From NCBI RefSeq assembly GCF_000960765.1, contig NZ_JYNH01000006.1, positions 1 through 64,000 on the forward strand: a stretch of DNA of 64,000 bases. The letters are read 5' to 3'. Of the stretch, positions 18,031 through 27,547 are shown one piece after another. This DNA comes from Desulfosporosinus sp. I2 (GTDB lineage: Bacteria; Bacillota; Desulfitobacteriia; Desulfitobacteriales; Desulfitobacteriaceae). Both the position numbers and the translations under genes were made by a program. A model generated the notes under the pieces. The model was not told the DNA's origin and ran no database searches. It was given only the letters and a program-made list of their open reading frames with translations. Numbering within the stretch: position 1 is the stretch's first letter; every line of letters begins with the position of its first letter.

Positions 18031-18623
18031 AGCTTTATAAGTTTGCGAAGAAGATGTTTCGCCTACAGTTTCGAATAATGGGTTGGAAAGTTCAAGGCGC
18101 GGAGAACTTACCCATGCAGGGCCCTGTTATTTTGGCCATTAACCATGTTAGCATTTGGGATCCGCTTGTCGCGGCATGTGGTGTACCCCGCCATGTATCC
18201 TTTATGGCCAAAGAAGAATTATTTTCTATACCGGTTTTAGGGATGATCTTTTCCAAACTTGGTGCCTTTCCAGTGAAACGGGGACAGGGTGATATGAATG
18301 CCATCCGGCAATCGTTGGCCATCTTAAAGCAGGGGCGAGTGTTAGGGCTTTTCCCTGAAGGAACAAGGTCAAAGACTGGGGAGCTCCAAAAAGGGCTTCC
18401 AGGAATGGTCCTGCTCATGGAAAAGAGCCAAGCTTCCGTTGTCCCGGTCAAGGTTTACGGGACAACAAATTTATTAACCAAAGGGTGGGGAAAAATTGGG
18501 GTTGTTGTTGGCAAGCCCTTGACCGCTCAGATGCTGAAGGCTCCTGAAGGGGTGGGAAACCGCCGTGAATGGATTGCGGATCGCATTATGCAGGCAATGA
18601 TCGAATTACCCAAAGCCGAGTGA
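18027..18623 (+). CDS. plsC: 1-acyl-sn-glycerol-3-phosphate acyltransferase
   Basis: It acylates lysophosphatidic acid to phosphatidic acid at the membrane. The 198-aa protein has the acyltransferase motif HX4D in [14 protein letters not shown], the FPEGTRSK glycerol-3-phosphate-binding motif and VPVKVYGT. Overlap with cmk is four bases, so translation is coupled. Together with plsY and gpsA further on, it completes the phosphatidic-acid route apart from PlsX. Confidence 0.95.
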   Translation: MKLYKFAKKMFRLQFRIMGWKVQGAENLPMQGPVILAINHVSIWDPLVAACGVPRHVSFMAKEELFSIPVLGMIFSKLGAFPVKRGQGDMNAIRQSLAILKQGRVLGLFPEGTRSKTGELQKGLPGMVLLMEKSQASVVPVKVYGTTNLLTKGWGKIGVVVGKPLTAQMLKAPEGVGNRREWIADRIMQAMIELPKAE

Positions 18624-18703
18624 ATATAAATCACAGGAATGGCAGGAATTTCGGAGTAGAATAGAGAATTAGTTCTGTACAATTTACAGGGAGGTCCTAT
18701 GGT

Positions 18704-20695
18704 TTGAAAGTCACGATGGCGGCAAAAGCTGGGTTCTGTTTTGGAGTGAAACGTGCCTTAGAAATGGCAGAACGAACAGCAGGAACTTCACAAGCTGTTT
18801 CCCTTGGACCCCTTATTCATAATCAGCAGGTCGTAAAACGCTTATCAGAACATGGAATTCGAGTAGTGGATGATTTGAGTGAAGTAACCTTCAATCAAGC
18901 GTTAATTATTCGATCTCATGGTGTTGCACCTAGCGTTTATGATGGGGCTGCGCACAAAGGGGTTCGGGTAGTCGATGCCACTTGTCCCTTTGTTCAAAAA
19001 GCTCAACGACTAGCGGCCGAGTCCGCACAATTAGGGCAACAAGTGATTGTCATGGGAGATAAGCTTCACCCTGAGGTTCAAGGTATTTTAGGGTGGGCTG
19101 GAGAACAGGCCATACCGATCCAAACGGTCGAGGAAGCAAAAGAGCTTCCTTATTACCCGCATTTAGCCGTTTTGGCACAGACAACTCAACTTGCGGAAAA
19201 CTTTTCTAAGATCGTCGAAGAGTTGAAACTTCATACGGGTGACATAACCGTTCATAACACGATCTGTAATGCAACTGCAGAACGACAAAAAGTGGCTCGA
19301 GAATTAGCAGAGACTGTTGATGTCATGGTTGTTGTGGGCGGACGTAATAGTGCAAATACCCGAAAACTAGCCAGTATCTGTGAGGAACGCACAAAAACAT
19401 ATCTCATTGAAACTGCGGATGAATTGGAAACTACTTGGTTTATCGAAGCTAAAAATGCCGGCTTAACAGCGGGGGCTTCTACGCCGGATTGGATCATTGA
19501 GGAGGTTTATAAAAAAATGTCTGAAATGAATGAAAACGAAATGAATATGGAACGTTGGATAGAAAGCTTGCAAGAGATTCATCTCGGCGCACGGGTTTCT
19601 GGTACTGTCGTTAAAATAAACAGAGAGGAAATCTTCGTCGATATTGGCTGGAAATGCGAGGGAGTCATTCCACTCAATGAGTTATCGATTGGTCGGCCGA
19701 CTCATCCGGAGGATGTTGTAGCAATCGGGGATATCATCAATGCTGTCGTACTTCGCGTAGAAAATGAAGAAGGGTATACCGTTCTTTCAAAACGAAAAGC
19801 AGATGAAGAGGCTGCTCATGAACGTTTAGACAACGTTGCGGCAAGTAAAGAAGAAATTCAGGCTAAGGTCGTTGAGGTAGTTAAAGGTGGCTTAGTGGTG
19901 GATGTGGGACTAAGGGGGTTCGTTCCAGCCTCTCAAATCCAATTAGGTTATGTCGAAGATCTGAATCAGTTTTTGGGGCAAACCTTACGCTTGAGATTAA
20001 TTGAATTTGACTCATCAAAACGCAAAGTAGTACTTTCCCAGAAAGTAATTTTGGAAGAGGAACAAGCGCTTAAACGCCAACAGTTACTAGAAACCCTCAA
20101 AGAGGGTGATGTAGTTTCCGGCGTCGTCAGGCGGATAGCTGATTTTGGAGTTTTTATTGATATTGGTGGAATGGATGGGTTGCTTCATATTTCGGATATG
20201 GCATATACGCGGATTAAGCACCCTTCGGAATTGCTGGCGGTTGGGGACGAGGTTGAGGTTCAGGTTTTAAGATTGGATCACCAAACAGGAAAATTAGCCT
20301 TAGGGTTTAAACAGCTTAAAGAGAGTCCCTGGCTTCAAGCAGCTGTAAATTATCCTGTGGGATCAATCATTCAGGGAAAAGTGGTGCGTATCACTCCCTT
20401 TGGCGCATTTGTCTCGCTGGGAGCGGGTGTCGATGGATTAGTTCATATTTCCCAATTGTCAGAGCAACGGGTTAATAAAGTCGAAGATGTGCTTAAAGTT
20501 GGAGAAATCGTAACTGCTAAGGTCCTTCAATGTAAGCCAGAGGAGAAAAGAATAAGCTTAAGTATACGTGAGGCGATGGCTGATTCCACTCAGACAAATG
20601 ATACGCAGGCTTTAGCTGAACAGCCTGAAATCCAGCCGGTAACAATAGGGGATGTCCTTGGGAATATTTTCAACTCAGAGAACCAAGCAAAGTAA
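18704..20695 (+). CDS. ispH: IspH (HMBPP reductase) fused to S1 RNA-binding domains
   Basis: A 663-aa fusion found in Clostridia. Residues 1 to about 280 are IspH/LytB, the last enzyme of the MEP isoprenoid pathway, with its three cluster cysteines in AGFCFGVKRA (C12), DATCPFV and NTICNAT. From about 300 there are four S1 domains (GARVSGTVVKINREEIFVDIG, IQAKVVEVVKGGLVVDVG, VSGVVRRIADFGVFIDIGG, IQGKVVRITPFGAFVSLG), resembling ribosomal protein S1. The start is TTG 18704 with GGGAGG upstream; the ATG at 18699 is out of frame and stops at once. A terminator follows. Confidence 0.95.
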   Translation: MKVTMAAKAGFCFGVKRALEMAERTAGTSQAVSLGPLIHNQQVVKRLSEHGIRVVDDLSEVTFNQALIIRSHGVAPSVYDGAAHKGVRVVDATCPFVQKAQRLAAESAQLGQQVIVMGDKLHPEVQGILGWAGEQAIPIQTVEEAKELPYYPHLAVLAQTTQLAENFSKIVEELKLHTGDITVHNTICNATAERQKVARELAETVDVMVVVGGRNSANTRKLASICEERTKTYLIETADELETTWFIEAKNAGLTAGASTPDWIIEEVYKKMSEMNENEMNMERWIESLQEIHLGARVSGTVVKINREEIFVDIGWKCEGVIPLNELSIGRPTHPEDVVAIGDIINAVVLRVENEEGYTVLSKRKADEEAAHERLDNVAASKEEIQAKVVEVVKGGLVVDVGLRGFVPASQIQLGYVEDLNQFLGQTLRLRLIEFDSSKRKVVLSQKVILEEEQALKRQQLLETLKEGDVVSGVVRRIADFGVFIDIGGMDGLLHISDMAYTRIKHPSELLAVGDEVEVQVLRLDHQTGKLALGFKQLKESPWLQAAVNYPVGSIIQGKVVRITPFGAFVSLGAGVDGLVHISQLSEQRVNKVEDVLKVGEIVTAKVLQCKPEEKRISLSIREAMADSTQTNDTQALAEQPEIQPVTIGDVLGNIFNSENQAK

Positions 20696-20728
20696 CTCTC
20701 CAAGACGGGTGTTATTAAATGGTTAACA

Positions 20729-20763
20729 ATGGCTTCCTGTTCTATGACGCAGGAAGTCATTTT
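20729..20763 (+). terminator. Terminator after ispH-S1
   Basis: Arms 20729-20739 and 20750-20760 form an 11-bp stem with one G-U pair, followed by TTT. Confidence 0.75.
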
Positions 20764-20808
20764 AAACACAAGCCAGTTTCTCTATTACGTTAAAGGAAGG
20801 GGAGCCTG

Positions 20809-21963
20809 ATGGCTAAACGAAAACTAAAGTTGCCAATAGATTTCCCCATATTATTCCTAACTCTAGCACTTTTAGCGTTTGGATTAATCATGATTCTAAG
20901 CGCGGGCGCAGTGCGAGGGTTTAACACACAACAAAATTCATACTTTTTTGTTACGCAACAATTAAAGTGGACGATTGTAGGTGCTTTTTTTGCAATTGTG
21001 GCCATGCTTATTCCTTATACGTTTTTAAGGCGCTTGGCCGGAATAGGTATCCTTATAAGCATGGTATTACTGATAGCAGTCATCTTTACTGATTCAGGGA
21101 TTCAAGCGAATGGCTCTGCCCGGTGGATTAAACTATTGGGATTTACAGTTCAACCTTCAGAAGTTGCCAAACTTGCCATGGTACTTTTTTATGCGCATAT
21201 TTTAGATCGATATCCGGTAATGCGGGGCAAAGATTGGCGTACCCCTTTAGGCATACTCCTGCCGATTACGATCCTTATTTTGGCCCTTGTCTATAAACAA
21301 CCTGATTTGGGGACAGCAATGGTCTTGGCACTAACCTGTGCAGTCATGCTGTTACAGACGGAACTTCCGACATTTTGGTTTGTAGCTGCCGTACCGACGC
21401 TTGGACTGCCGTTAGTTTATATGATTCATAGGACAGAATACCAATGGAATCGAATTTTAGTGTGGCTTGACCCGTGGAAATATGACATGGATTTAGGGTA
21501 TCAGATTACAAATGCTGAAATTGCCTTCGGCTCGGGCGGCTTGTTCGGAGTTGGTTTAGGGCGAAGTATGCAAAAATATGGATTCCTTCCTGAAAACCAC
21601 ACCGATACAATTTTTGCTATTGTTGGAGAAGAATTGGGCCTGATAGGGACTGTGTTTTTGATACTTCTCTTTGTTGCGTTGTACGCACGCGCCTATTATG
21701 TTATCAGTGGATGCCCGGATCGTTTTGGACGATTATTGGGTTTTGGATTGATATCAACGTTAGCTATACAAACAACCATTAATTTAGCAGTGGTGACTGG
21801 AGTACTTCCGGTGACAGGGATTACCCTTCCTTTAATCTCTTATGGCGGGAATTCCTTGGTGATTACTTTGGTCAAACTAGGTCTGATCTTAAATCTATCT
21901 CGCTATCGTAAAAAAACCCCGACTCTGATGCTGGCGAAACGCCCACAGAAGATCACAGTGTAA
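20809..21963 (+). CDS. SEDS peptidoglycan glycosyltransferase (FtsW/RodA/SpoVE family)
   Basis: A 384-aa polytopic protein with about ten membrane helices. SEDS proteins polymerise glycan strands from lipid II with a partner class B PBP. Visible family motifs are NGSARWIKLLGFTVQPSEVAKLA, KQPDLGTAMVL (with the essential Asp), a large loop before GGLFGVGLGRSMQKYGFLPENHTDTIFAIVGEELGLIG, and LPLISYGGNSL. The loop sequence is nearer FtsW/SpoVE than RodA, but without division or sporulation neighbours I leave the subgroup open. Confidence 0.92.
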   Translation: MAKRKLKLPIDFPILFLTLALLAFGLIMILSAGAVRGFNTQQNSYFFVTQQLKWTIVGAFFAIVAMLIPYTFLRRLAGIGILISMVLLIAVIFTDSGIQANGSARWIKLLGFTVQPSEVAKLAMVLFYAHILDRYPVMRGKDWRTPLGILLPITILILALVYKQPDLGTAMVLALTCAVMLLQTELPTFWFVAAVPTLGLPLVYMIHRTEYQWNRILVWLDPWKYDMDLGYQITNAEIAFGSGGLFGVGLGRSMQKYGFLPENHTDTIFAIVGEELGLIGTVFLILLFVALYARAYYVISGCPDRFGRLLGFGLISTLAIQTTINLAVVTGVLPVTGITLPLISYGGNSLVITLVKLGLILNLSRYRKKTPTLMLAKRPQKITV

Positions 21964-22017
21964 ACTCCTTCTTTACGGGAATAATAGGGAAAAGTTCCGT
22001 CATAAGGTGGGAGTTAT

Positions 22018-22647
22018 GTGCTATTTCCCTATGGAGAATGGGTAATTCTATTCTTAACCCTCGAAACTTGGGTAGAAAAACGAGCTTCTCAGCGCTTTTT
22101 TCTCAGCTTATCGATTGCTTGGCTGATCGGAAAATGGTTAGAATTCATGGTTCCTGTAACGCTACCTTGGCACTGGCACTATGCACGTTTGTCAGTTATG
22201 CTGGTTTTCTGGGGATGGGCTATGAAACGAGCTGAAAAACGGATGTTTCCGCTTTTAGTGACCAGTTTAATCGTAGGCATGGAGACCCTGTTTCAAGTCA
22301 ATGAGCCTGGAGTTCTCCCATATGGGCCATGGATTTTTCTGTTGATAATGGTTGTGGTTGCTTGGTTAACAGCGAAAACTTTTTGGGGAACAGCAGCCGC
22401 GTTATCAGGGAGCTTACTAATAAATCAAGCTTTCGTGCGTTTTACCTATGATGGAATCGTAAGCTATGCCGACTTACCTGAGGAATTTGTTTGGAATTTT
22501 GGAGTCGGTTTCTTCGCGCTTGGGGCCAGCCTATGTCTAGGTCGGCAATATTATACCGAACGGAATCTAGAAAAGGTGACCGCTAATAAGTTGTCTTCGA
22601 ATAATGAGGTTACTTACGAACCTCTGGAGGAACGCGAACTTCAGTAG
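22018..22647 (+). CDS. YphA-like multi-spanning membrane protein
   Basis: A 209-aa protein with five or six hydrophobic helices and a charged C-terminal tail. I place it near Bacillus YphA because it lies in the same neighbourhood (der, gpsA) and has similar size and topology; no catalytic motif is visible, so function is unknown. GTG 22018 follows AGGTGGGAG; the ATG two bases earlier is in another frame and has no long ORF. Confidence 0.6.
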   Translation: MLFPYGEWVILFLTLETWVEKRASQRFFLSLSIAWLIGKWLEFMVPVTLPWHWHYARLSVMLVFWGWAMKRAEKRMFPLLVTSLIVGMETLFQVNEPGVLPYGPWIFLLIMVVVAWLTAKTFWGTAAALSGSLLINQAFVRFTYDGIVSYADLPEEFVWNFGVGFFALGASLCLGRQYYTERNLEKVTANKLSSNNEVTYEPLEERELQ

Positions 22648-22732
22648 CAGGCCTGATTGATATGTAGTATACTTGTAAACGATTGAGGCTAGGAAATACC
22701 CTCGATCTTAATTGTCAGGAGGATGAAACGTT

Positions 22733-24052
22733 TTGTCGAACGGGCTAGTGGTCACTGCTGTCCATAATGGGAGTGTTGCTGAGGAAATGGAAATTGAAGT
22801 TGGGGATCGTGTTCTTAAAGTCAACGAAGAAGAACTTAACGATATTGTAGACTTTCAATTTGGCATAGCTGAAGATCAATTTATGCTACTGATCGAGAAG
22901 AAAAACGGTGAACAATGGGAGCTTGAGATTGAGAAAGATCCAGAGGAATTCTTAGGTCTTGAAGTAGAAATCAGTTCTAACGGACTAAAATTTTGTCGTA
23001 ATAATTGTACGTTTTGTTTTGTGGCTCAAATGCCAAAAGGAATGCGGTCGACCCTTTATGATAAAGACGACGATTACCGCTTATCCCTTACCCAAGGAAG
23101 TTTTATTACTCTTTCTAATTTAAATGAGGAGGAAATTGAGAGAATTATTTCCCTCCATCTTAGCCCTCTCTATGTTTCGGTCCACGCTTGGAACTCAGAA
23201 GTACGGGCGCGTATGATGAGGAACCCCCACGCAGGAAGGCTACCCGACCAAATCAAACGCTTTGCAGAGGCTGGAATCGCGGTCCATGCCCAGATAGTGG
23301 TGGTTCCGGATCATAACGATGGAGAGGTTTTAAATGAAACGATCAAAGAGCTGGGCAATCTCTATCCAGCGATACAATCCATTGCCGTGGTCCCCGTGGG
23401 GTTAACCCGCTACCGTGAACACCTTACCCCCTTGCGTGGATTCACGCCCGCTGAAGCTTTAGATATCTTAGCTCAAGCAGAGGTGTGGCAGAAGAAATTC
23501 CTGTCGTTGACGGGCCAACATCTGGTCTATTATGCCGACGAATTCTATGTTATGGCTGGACGAGAGTTTCCTGGGGCTGCCGTTTACGATGATTTTCCTC
23601 AACTTGAAAATGGTATAGGAATGGCCCGAAAATTCATGACCGAGATGGAATCGGTATGGGACCTTTTACCGACAGAATTGGCCGGTCGCCGTATTCATCT
23701 GATCACAGGGACCTCAGCTCAAGAGTTTTTTGAGTCATGGAGTCACCGTTTAATGGATCGTATCAAGGGCTTGGAACTAACGGTCCATGTCATACATAAC
23801 GATTTTTTTGGAACCTCTGTAACAGCTGCAGGATTGTTAACGGCCCAAGATATCTCCCGGCAACTGGAGGATCTGTCAGGTGGGACATTTCTAATTCCCC
23901 GTGTGATGCTGAAAGCTGATGAAGACCTCTTTCTGGATGATCACAGTGTCAAGTGGTTAGAAGAAAAGGTCAATGGCAAGGCTAGTATTGTCGAAAATAA
24001 TGGCATAGTATTCTTGGAACATCTAATTGGGGATTCTTTGGAGGTGGGATGA
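22733..24052 (+). CDS. DUF512 radical-SAM-like protein with PDZ domain
   Basis: A 439-aa protein with an N-terminal PDZ-like domain (about 1-65, [22 protein letters not shown]), then a radical SAM-type CX3CX2C cluster motif in [10 protein letters not shown] (near 86), and the DUF512 C-terminal half ([17 protein letters not shown]). The family sits next to der in many Clostridia and is uncharacterised; it probably carries an Fe-S cluster. The start is TTG 22733 after CAGGAGGATG. It ends one base before der starts. Confidence 0.88.
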   Translation: MSNGLVVTAVHNGSVAEEMEIEVGDRVLKVNEEELNDIVDFQFGIAEDQFMLLIEKKNGEQWELEIEKDPEEFLGLEVEISSNGLKFCRNNCTFCFVAQMPKGMRSTLYDKDDDYRLSLTQGSFITLSNLNEEEIERIISLHLSPLYVSVHAWNSEVRARMMRNPHAGRLPDQIKRFAEAGIAVHAQIVVVPDHNDGEVLNETIKELGNLYPAIQSIAVVPVGLTRYREHLTPLRGFTPAEALDILAQAEVWQKKFLSLTGQHLVYYADEFYVMAGREFPGAAVYDDFPQLENGIGMARKFMTEMESVWDLLPTELAGRRIHLITGTSAQEFFESWSHRLMDRIKGLELTVHVIHNDFFGTSVTAAGLLTAQDISRQLEDLSGGTFLIPRVMLKADEDLFLDDHSVKWLEEKVNGKASIVENNGIVFLEHLIGDSLEVG

Positions 24053-24053
24053 T

Positions 24054-25391
24054 TTGAGTAAACCAGTAGTAGCAATTGTAGGACGACCGAATGTGGGAAA
24101 ATCTACCTTGTTTAACCGTATCACAGGTGGACTGGTAGCCATTGTTGAAAATATGCCGGGTGTGACAAGAGATCGTCTTTATCGTGATGCAGAATGGCTG
24201 GGACGAAAGTTTGCCTTGATAGATACTGGGGGAATAGAATTTAAGGATGAAGGAACTCCCATCGCTGCGCAGATGCGTCGGCAGGCAGAAATTGCTATGG
24301 AAGAAGCAGACGTCATTATTTTTGTCGTCGACGCTCAAATATCTCCGACTCCTGATGATGATCTAATTGCCAGAACGCTCCGCCGCTCGGGGAAGCCTGT
24401 CTTGCTGGCAGCCAATAAAGTTGAAAATTTCGAAAAGGTTGAAGGACAACTTTATGACTTTTTAAGCTTAGGATTAGGAGAAGCAATTCCTATTTCTGCA
24501 GTACATGGTATGAATACGGGAGATTTACTTGATTTGGTTATCTCTAAACTACCAAAGGATGAGGAAGACGATTATGATCCCGATGTGATTAGGATTTCCG
24601 TGATCGGGCGTCCAAATGTAGGAAAATCTTCCTTAGTAAACATGATTCTCGGGAGAGAACGGGTCATAGTAAGTAATATTCCTGGAACGACCCGAGATGC
24701 CATTGATACTCCGTTTGAACACGAGGGCAAGCACTATATTCTGATTGATACAGCAGGTATGCGTCGTAAATCACGCATCGATGAACTAACTGAGCAATAT
24801 AGCGTGGTTCGTTCTCTTCGGGCCGTGGATCGCTCGGACATGATTCTCATGCTGATTGATGCCGTTGATGGAGTCACTGAGCAAGATAAGAAAATCGCTG
24901 GGTATGCTCATGAAGCGGGCAAAGGAATTATTTTGGTCATTAACAAATGGGATCTTGTCGATAAAGATGAAAAGACCATTAATAAATACGAAAAGACAAT
25001 TCGTGAAGAATTAGGGTTTATGCAGTATGCGCCAACCATGTTTATTTCCGCCAAAACAGGGCAAAGGGTTAATAAAATCTTGGAACTTGTCGATTTTGTC
25101 GTGGAACAAAATTCCACACGCGTGACAACGGCAACCTTGAACACCTTGCTGAGAGAGTGGATTCATCTTAATCCGCCCCCGTCCGACAAAGGGCGGCGCT
25201 TAAAAGTAAGATACCTTACCCAAGTGGGAGTAAAGCCGCCTACGTTTGTTTTCTTTGTCAATGATCCAGAGTTAATGCATTTTTCCTATAAACGCTATTT
25301 GGAGAATCAAATGAGGAAACATTTTGGGTTTGAAGGTACTCCAATCCGAATTGTTGTCCGACAAAAAGATGAAGAGAAAGAGAAGGATTAA
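24054..25391 (+). CDS. der: Ribosome-assembly GTPase Der (EngA)
   Basis: An essential double GTPase for 50S subunit assembly. The 445-aa protein has two G domains with P-loops GRPNVGKST (near 9) and GRPNVGKSS (near 182), switch II DTGG and DTAG, and NKxD motifs in AANKVE (less standard) and INKWDLVD, then a C-terminal KH-like domain. I chose TTG 24054 because GGAGG lies nine bases upstream and it gives the family's usual [17 protein letters not shown] start. Confidence 0.96.
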   Translation: MSKPVVAIVGRPNVGKSTLFNRITGGLVAIVENMPGVTRDRLYRDAEWLGRKFALIDTGGIEFKDEGTPIAAQMRRQAEIAMEEADVIIFVVDAQISPTPDDDLIARTLRRSGKPVLLAANKVENFEKVEGQLYDFLSLGLGEAIPISAVHGMNTGDLLDLVISKLPKDEEDDYDPDVIRISVIGRPNVGKSSLVNMILGRERVIVSNIPGTTRDAIDTPFEHEGKHYILIDTAGMRRKSRIDELTEQYSVVRSLRAVDRSDMILMLIDAVDGVTEQDKKIAGYAHEAGKGIILVINKWDLVDKDEKTINKYEKTIREELGFMQYAPTMFISAKTGQRVNKILELVDFVVEQNSTRVTTATLNTLLREWIHLNPPPSDKGRRLKVRYLTQVGVKPPTFVFFVNDPELMHFSYKRYLENQMRKHFGFEGTPIRIVVRQKDEEKEKD

Positions 25392-25395
25392 TGCC

Positions 25396-25980
25396 ATGCC
25401 ACGCTATTCGATTTTTATTTTAGCGTATTGCTTGGGTGCCATCCCTTTTGCTTATCTTGCTGGCCAGCTCAAAGGAATTGACGTGCGTCGGCATGGCAGC
25501 GGAAATATTGGCACAACAAATGCCTTTCGCCTTTTGGGGGTTAAACTGGGCATTTTAGTATTGCTCGGAGATTTTTTGAAAGGCGCCTTGGCAGCTCTCC
25601 TCGGTTTATGGGCGTACGGACCATGGGGAGGAATCATAGGAGGGTTCCTAGTAATGGCGGCCCATAGCTGGAATCCGTTATTCAAGTTTCGGCCCAGCGG
25701 GAAGGGGGTTGCCGCAGGATTCGGGATTATTACGGTGCTAATGCCAAAAGTTATGTTTTTAGCAATCGCACTTTTTATTGTGGTCGTCGTCTTGACGCGT
25801 TATGTTTCTATGGGTTCCGTAGTTGGTGCTCTAACGGTTGCTATTACTGTTTTTGTTTTTTCGGAACCGTTTGCGTATCGGGTTTTTGGCTTGGTTGCCG
25901 CCTCTGCTGTGATCTACCTGCATCGGAGCAATATCCAACGTGTCTTAAATGGAACAGAACACCGATTTGGAGACAAGTAA
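25396..25980 (+). CDS. plsY: Acyl-phosphate:glycerol-3-phosphate acyltransferase PlsY
   Basis: A membrane enzyme that acylates glycerol 3-phosphate using acyl phosphate, the first step in phosphatidic acid synthesis. The 194-aa protein has five membrane helices and the conserved loops [37 protein letters not shown] and a late cytoplasmic loop. ATG 25396 gives the normal length; longer in-frame forms would overlap der. It is placed der-plsY-gpsA, so its substrate supplier follows directly. Confidence 0.96.
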   Translation: MPRYSIFILAYCLGAIPFAYLAGQLKGIDVRRHGSGNIGTTNAFRLLGVKLGILVLLGDFLKGALAALLGLWAYGPWGGIIGGFLVMAAHSWNPLFKFRPSGKGVAAGFGIITVLMPKVMFLAIALFIVVVVLTRYVSMGSVVGALTVAITVFVFSEPFAYRVFGLVAASAVIYLHRSNIQRVLNGTEHRFGDK

Positions 25981-25983
25981 AAT

Positions 25984-26170
25984 CGTGGTTCGTGGTTCGT
26001 GGTACGTAGTTCGTGGTTCGAGGGTTGCGGTTCGCGTTCATGGTCTACTTAATATTCGAACCGCGAATATCGAACATCGAGTGCGTGGTTCGTAGTTCTA
26101 GAGTTGAGGTTCGTAGTAAGTAGTCCACTACAATATTCGAACCACGAACCACGAATATCGAATATCGAGT
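25984..26170. repeat. Two diverged copies of a CGTGGTTCG inverted-repeat element
   Basis: Unit A is about 25984-26082 and unit B about 26083-26170. Each begins with repeats of CGTGGTTCG or CGTAGTTC and ends with AATATTCGAACC...CGAATATCGAA.ATCGAGT, so the left part can pair with the right (TTCGTGGTTCG with CGAACCACGAA). The element fills the whole gap between plsY and gpsA. It looks like a mobile or expanding non-coding repeat and does not end in a T-run. Confidence 0.8.
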
Positions 26171-26182
26171 AGGGGGTAGGTT

Positions 26183-27196
26183 ATGCCAAATATAGCTGTT
26201 TATGGTGCAGGAAGTTGGGGAAGTGCTTTAGCTGTGCTCTTGGCGAATGCTGGGCATCAGGTCTCCCTCATCGGTCGTGATCCAGACGCTATGGAACGTA
26301 TGCGGAAGCAACGCGAAAATACCCATTATCTACCAGGCGTTGTTTTGCCATCAAGACTTCTGCCCACAACGGATCTCAAACAATTAAATGCGGACTTGGT
26401 CGTGTTCAGCGTCCCTTCACATAGCGTCAGAGAAGCTGCCCGCATAGTTAAGCCTTATCTCGTGCCGGGTTGTATCGTGGTTAATACGGCCAAGGGTTTA
26501 GAGGATGGAACCCATCTCCGCCTTTCGCAAGTATTAACTGAGGAGCTTTCCCAAAATCCCATTGCCGTCTTGTCCGGTCCTAGCCATGCCGAAGAAGTCG
26601 GTAGGGATATGCCGACAACTGTCGTAGTAGGCTCGGATGTCGAGACGGCTGTAGCGGTCCAAGATATGATGATGACTTCTAAATTTAGAATTTATACGAA
26701 TCCTGATGTCATAGGGGTAGAACTCGGTGGGGCCTTAAAGAATATCATTGCATTGTGTACAGGAATTGCTGAAGGGTTAGGATTTGGAGACAACACCAAA
26801 GCAGCACTGATGACTCGGGGATTAGCGGAGATTGCTCGTTTGGGTGTAGCTTTAGGTGGGCATCCATTAACCTTTGCTGGGTTATCAGGGGTAGGCGACC
26901 TAATTGTTACATGTACCAGCTTGCATAGCCGCAATCGTCGGGCAGGTGTCGCTCTTGGCCAAGGTAAGCCTTTGGAAATAGTCCTTAAAGATGTAGGAAT
27001 GGTGGTAGAAGGGGTTAGGGCTGCCCGTGTTGCTTATCAGCTTAGTAAGGAGAAAAATGTCTCGATGCCTATCACGGAGCAAGCCTACAAAGTACTTTTT
27101 GAAGGAGCAGATCCACAAGAGGCAGTGGTCGATTTAATGTCCCGTGGAAAACGCCATGAACTTGAAGAAGTCGTGGAGATGAGTTGGTTAAGATAG
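26183..27196 (+). CDS. gpsA: Glycerol-3-phosphate dehydrogenase [NAD(P)+]
   Basis: It reduces dihydroxyacetone phosphate to glycerol 3-phosphate for phospholipids. The 337-aa protein has the Rossmann motif GAGSWGSALA at residue 7, VPSHSVRE, NTAKGLE, LSGPSHAEEV, the catalytic lysine in GGALKNIIAL, and TSLHSRNRRAG. It follows plsY across the repeat element. A strong terminator lies 28 bases after the stop. Confidence 0.97.
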   Translation: MPNIAVYGAGSWGSALAVLLANAGHQVSLIGRDPDAMERMRKQRENTHYLPGVVLPSRLLPTTDLKQLNADLVVFSVPSHSVREAARIVKPYLVPGCIVVNTAKGLEDGTHLRLSQVLTEELSQNPIAVLSGPSHAEEVGRDMPTTVVVGSDVETAVAVQDMMMTSKFRIYTNPDVIGVELGGALKNIIALCTGIAEGLGFGDNTKAALMTRGLAEIARLGVALGGHPLTFAGLSGVGDLIVTCTSLHSRNRRAGVALGQGKPLEIVLKDVGMVVEGVRAARVAYQLSKEKNVSMPITEQAYKVLFEGADPQEAVVDLMSRGKRHELEEVVEMSWLR

Positions 27197-27224
27197 TATA
27201 CATATTTTAAGGTTTAGTTTCATA

Positions 27225-27267
27225 AACGTAGAAGAGGTTCTTTAAAGGCCTTTTCTGCGTTTTTTTT
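27225..27267 (+). terminator. Terminator after gpsA
   Basis: A 13-bp stem with two G-U pairs (arms 27225-27237 and 27249-27261) leads into a run of eight T. Confidence 0.9.
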
Positions 27268-27363
27268 GTTGTACTAGCCGAGATGGTAAATGACAGACTG
27301 TTACAAAAATATAACGTTCTGGAATCATAAGTACAACTAAAGCTACCGCAGGCGCCTGGAAGG

Positions 27364-27384
27364 CTTGGCGCTAGCCAAGTTTTC
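27364..27384 (+). terminator. Second hairpin with T-run upstream of spoIVA
   Basis: CTTGGC (27364-27369) and GCCAAG (27374-27379) around GCTA, followed by TTTT. No gene lies between this and the gpsA terminator, so it may end a short transcript or be a back-up. Confidence 0.55.
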
Positions 27385-27392
27385 TATATGTA

Positions 27393-27422
27393 GTCATATT
27401 TACCCAAAAGAGCCAATATACT
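27393..27422 (+). promoter_or_regulatory. Possible sigma-E promoter of spoIVA
   Basis: GTCATATT (27393-27400) and AATATACT (27415-27422) are 14 bases apart, resembling the mother-cell sigma-E pattern (ATATT, 14 bases, CATACA-T). In Bacillus spoIVA is sigma-E dependent. The -10 match is only partial. Confidence 0.35.
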
Positions 27423-27547
27423 TATACTGCTTAATGTGCTAGTCCGGTTATTGGGAATCCACGGGTTACAGGGAGGTGGAAGGGGAGATAAGGTGGAGGC
27501 CCTTCCCCAAATTTTGGGACAGCACTCAAAAGGGAGGGAAATTACTA

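Noticed and set aside
25984-26170. CRISPR array in the CGTGGTTCG repeats
   Set aside because: There are no regular unique spacers and no cas genes; it is a low-complexity inverted repeat.
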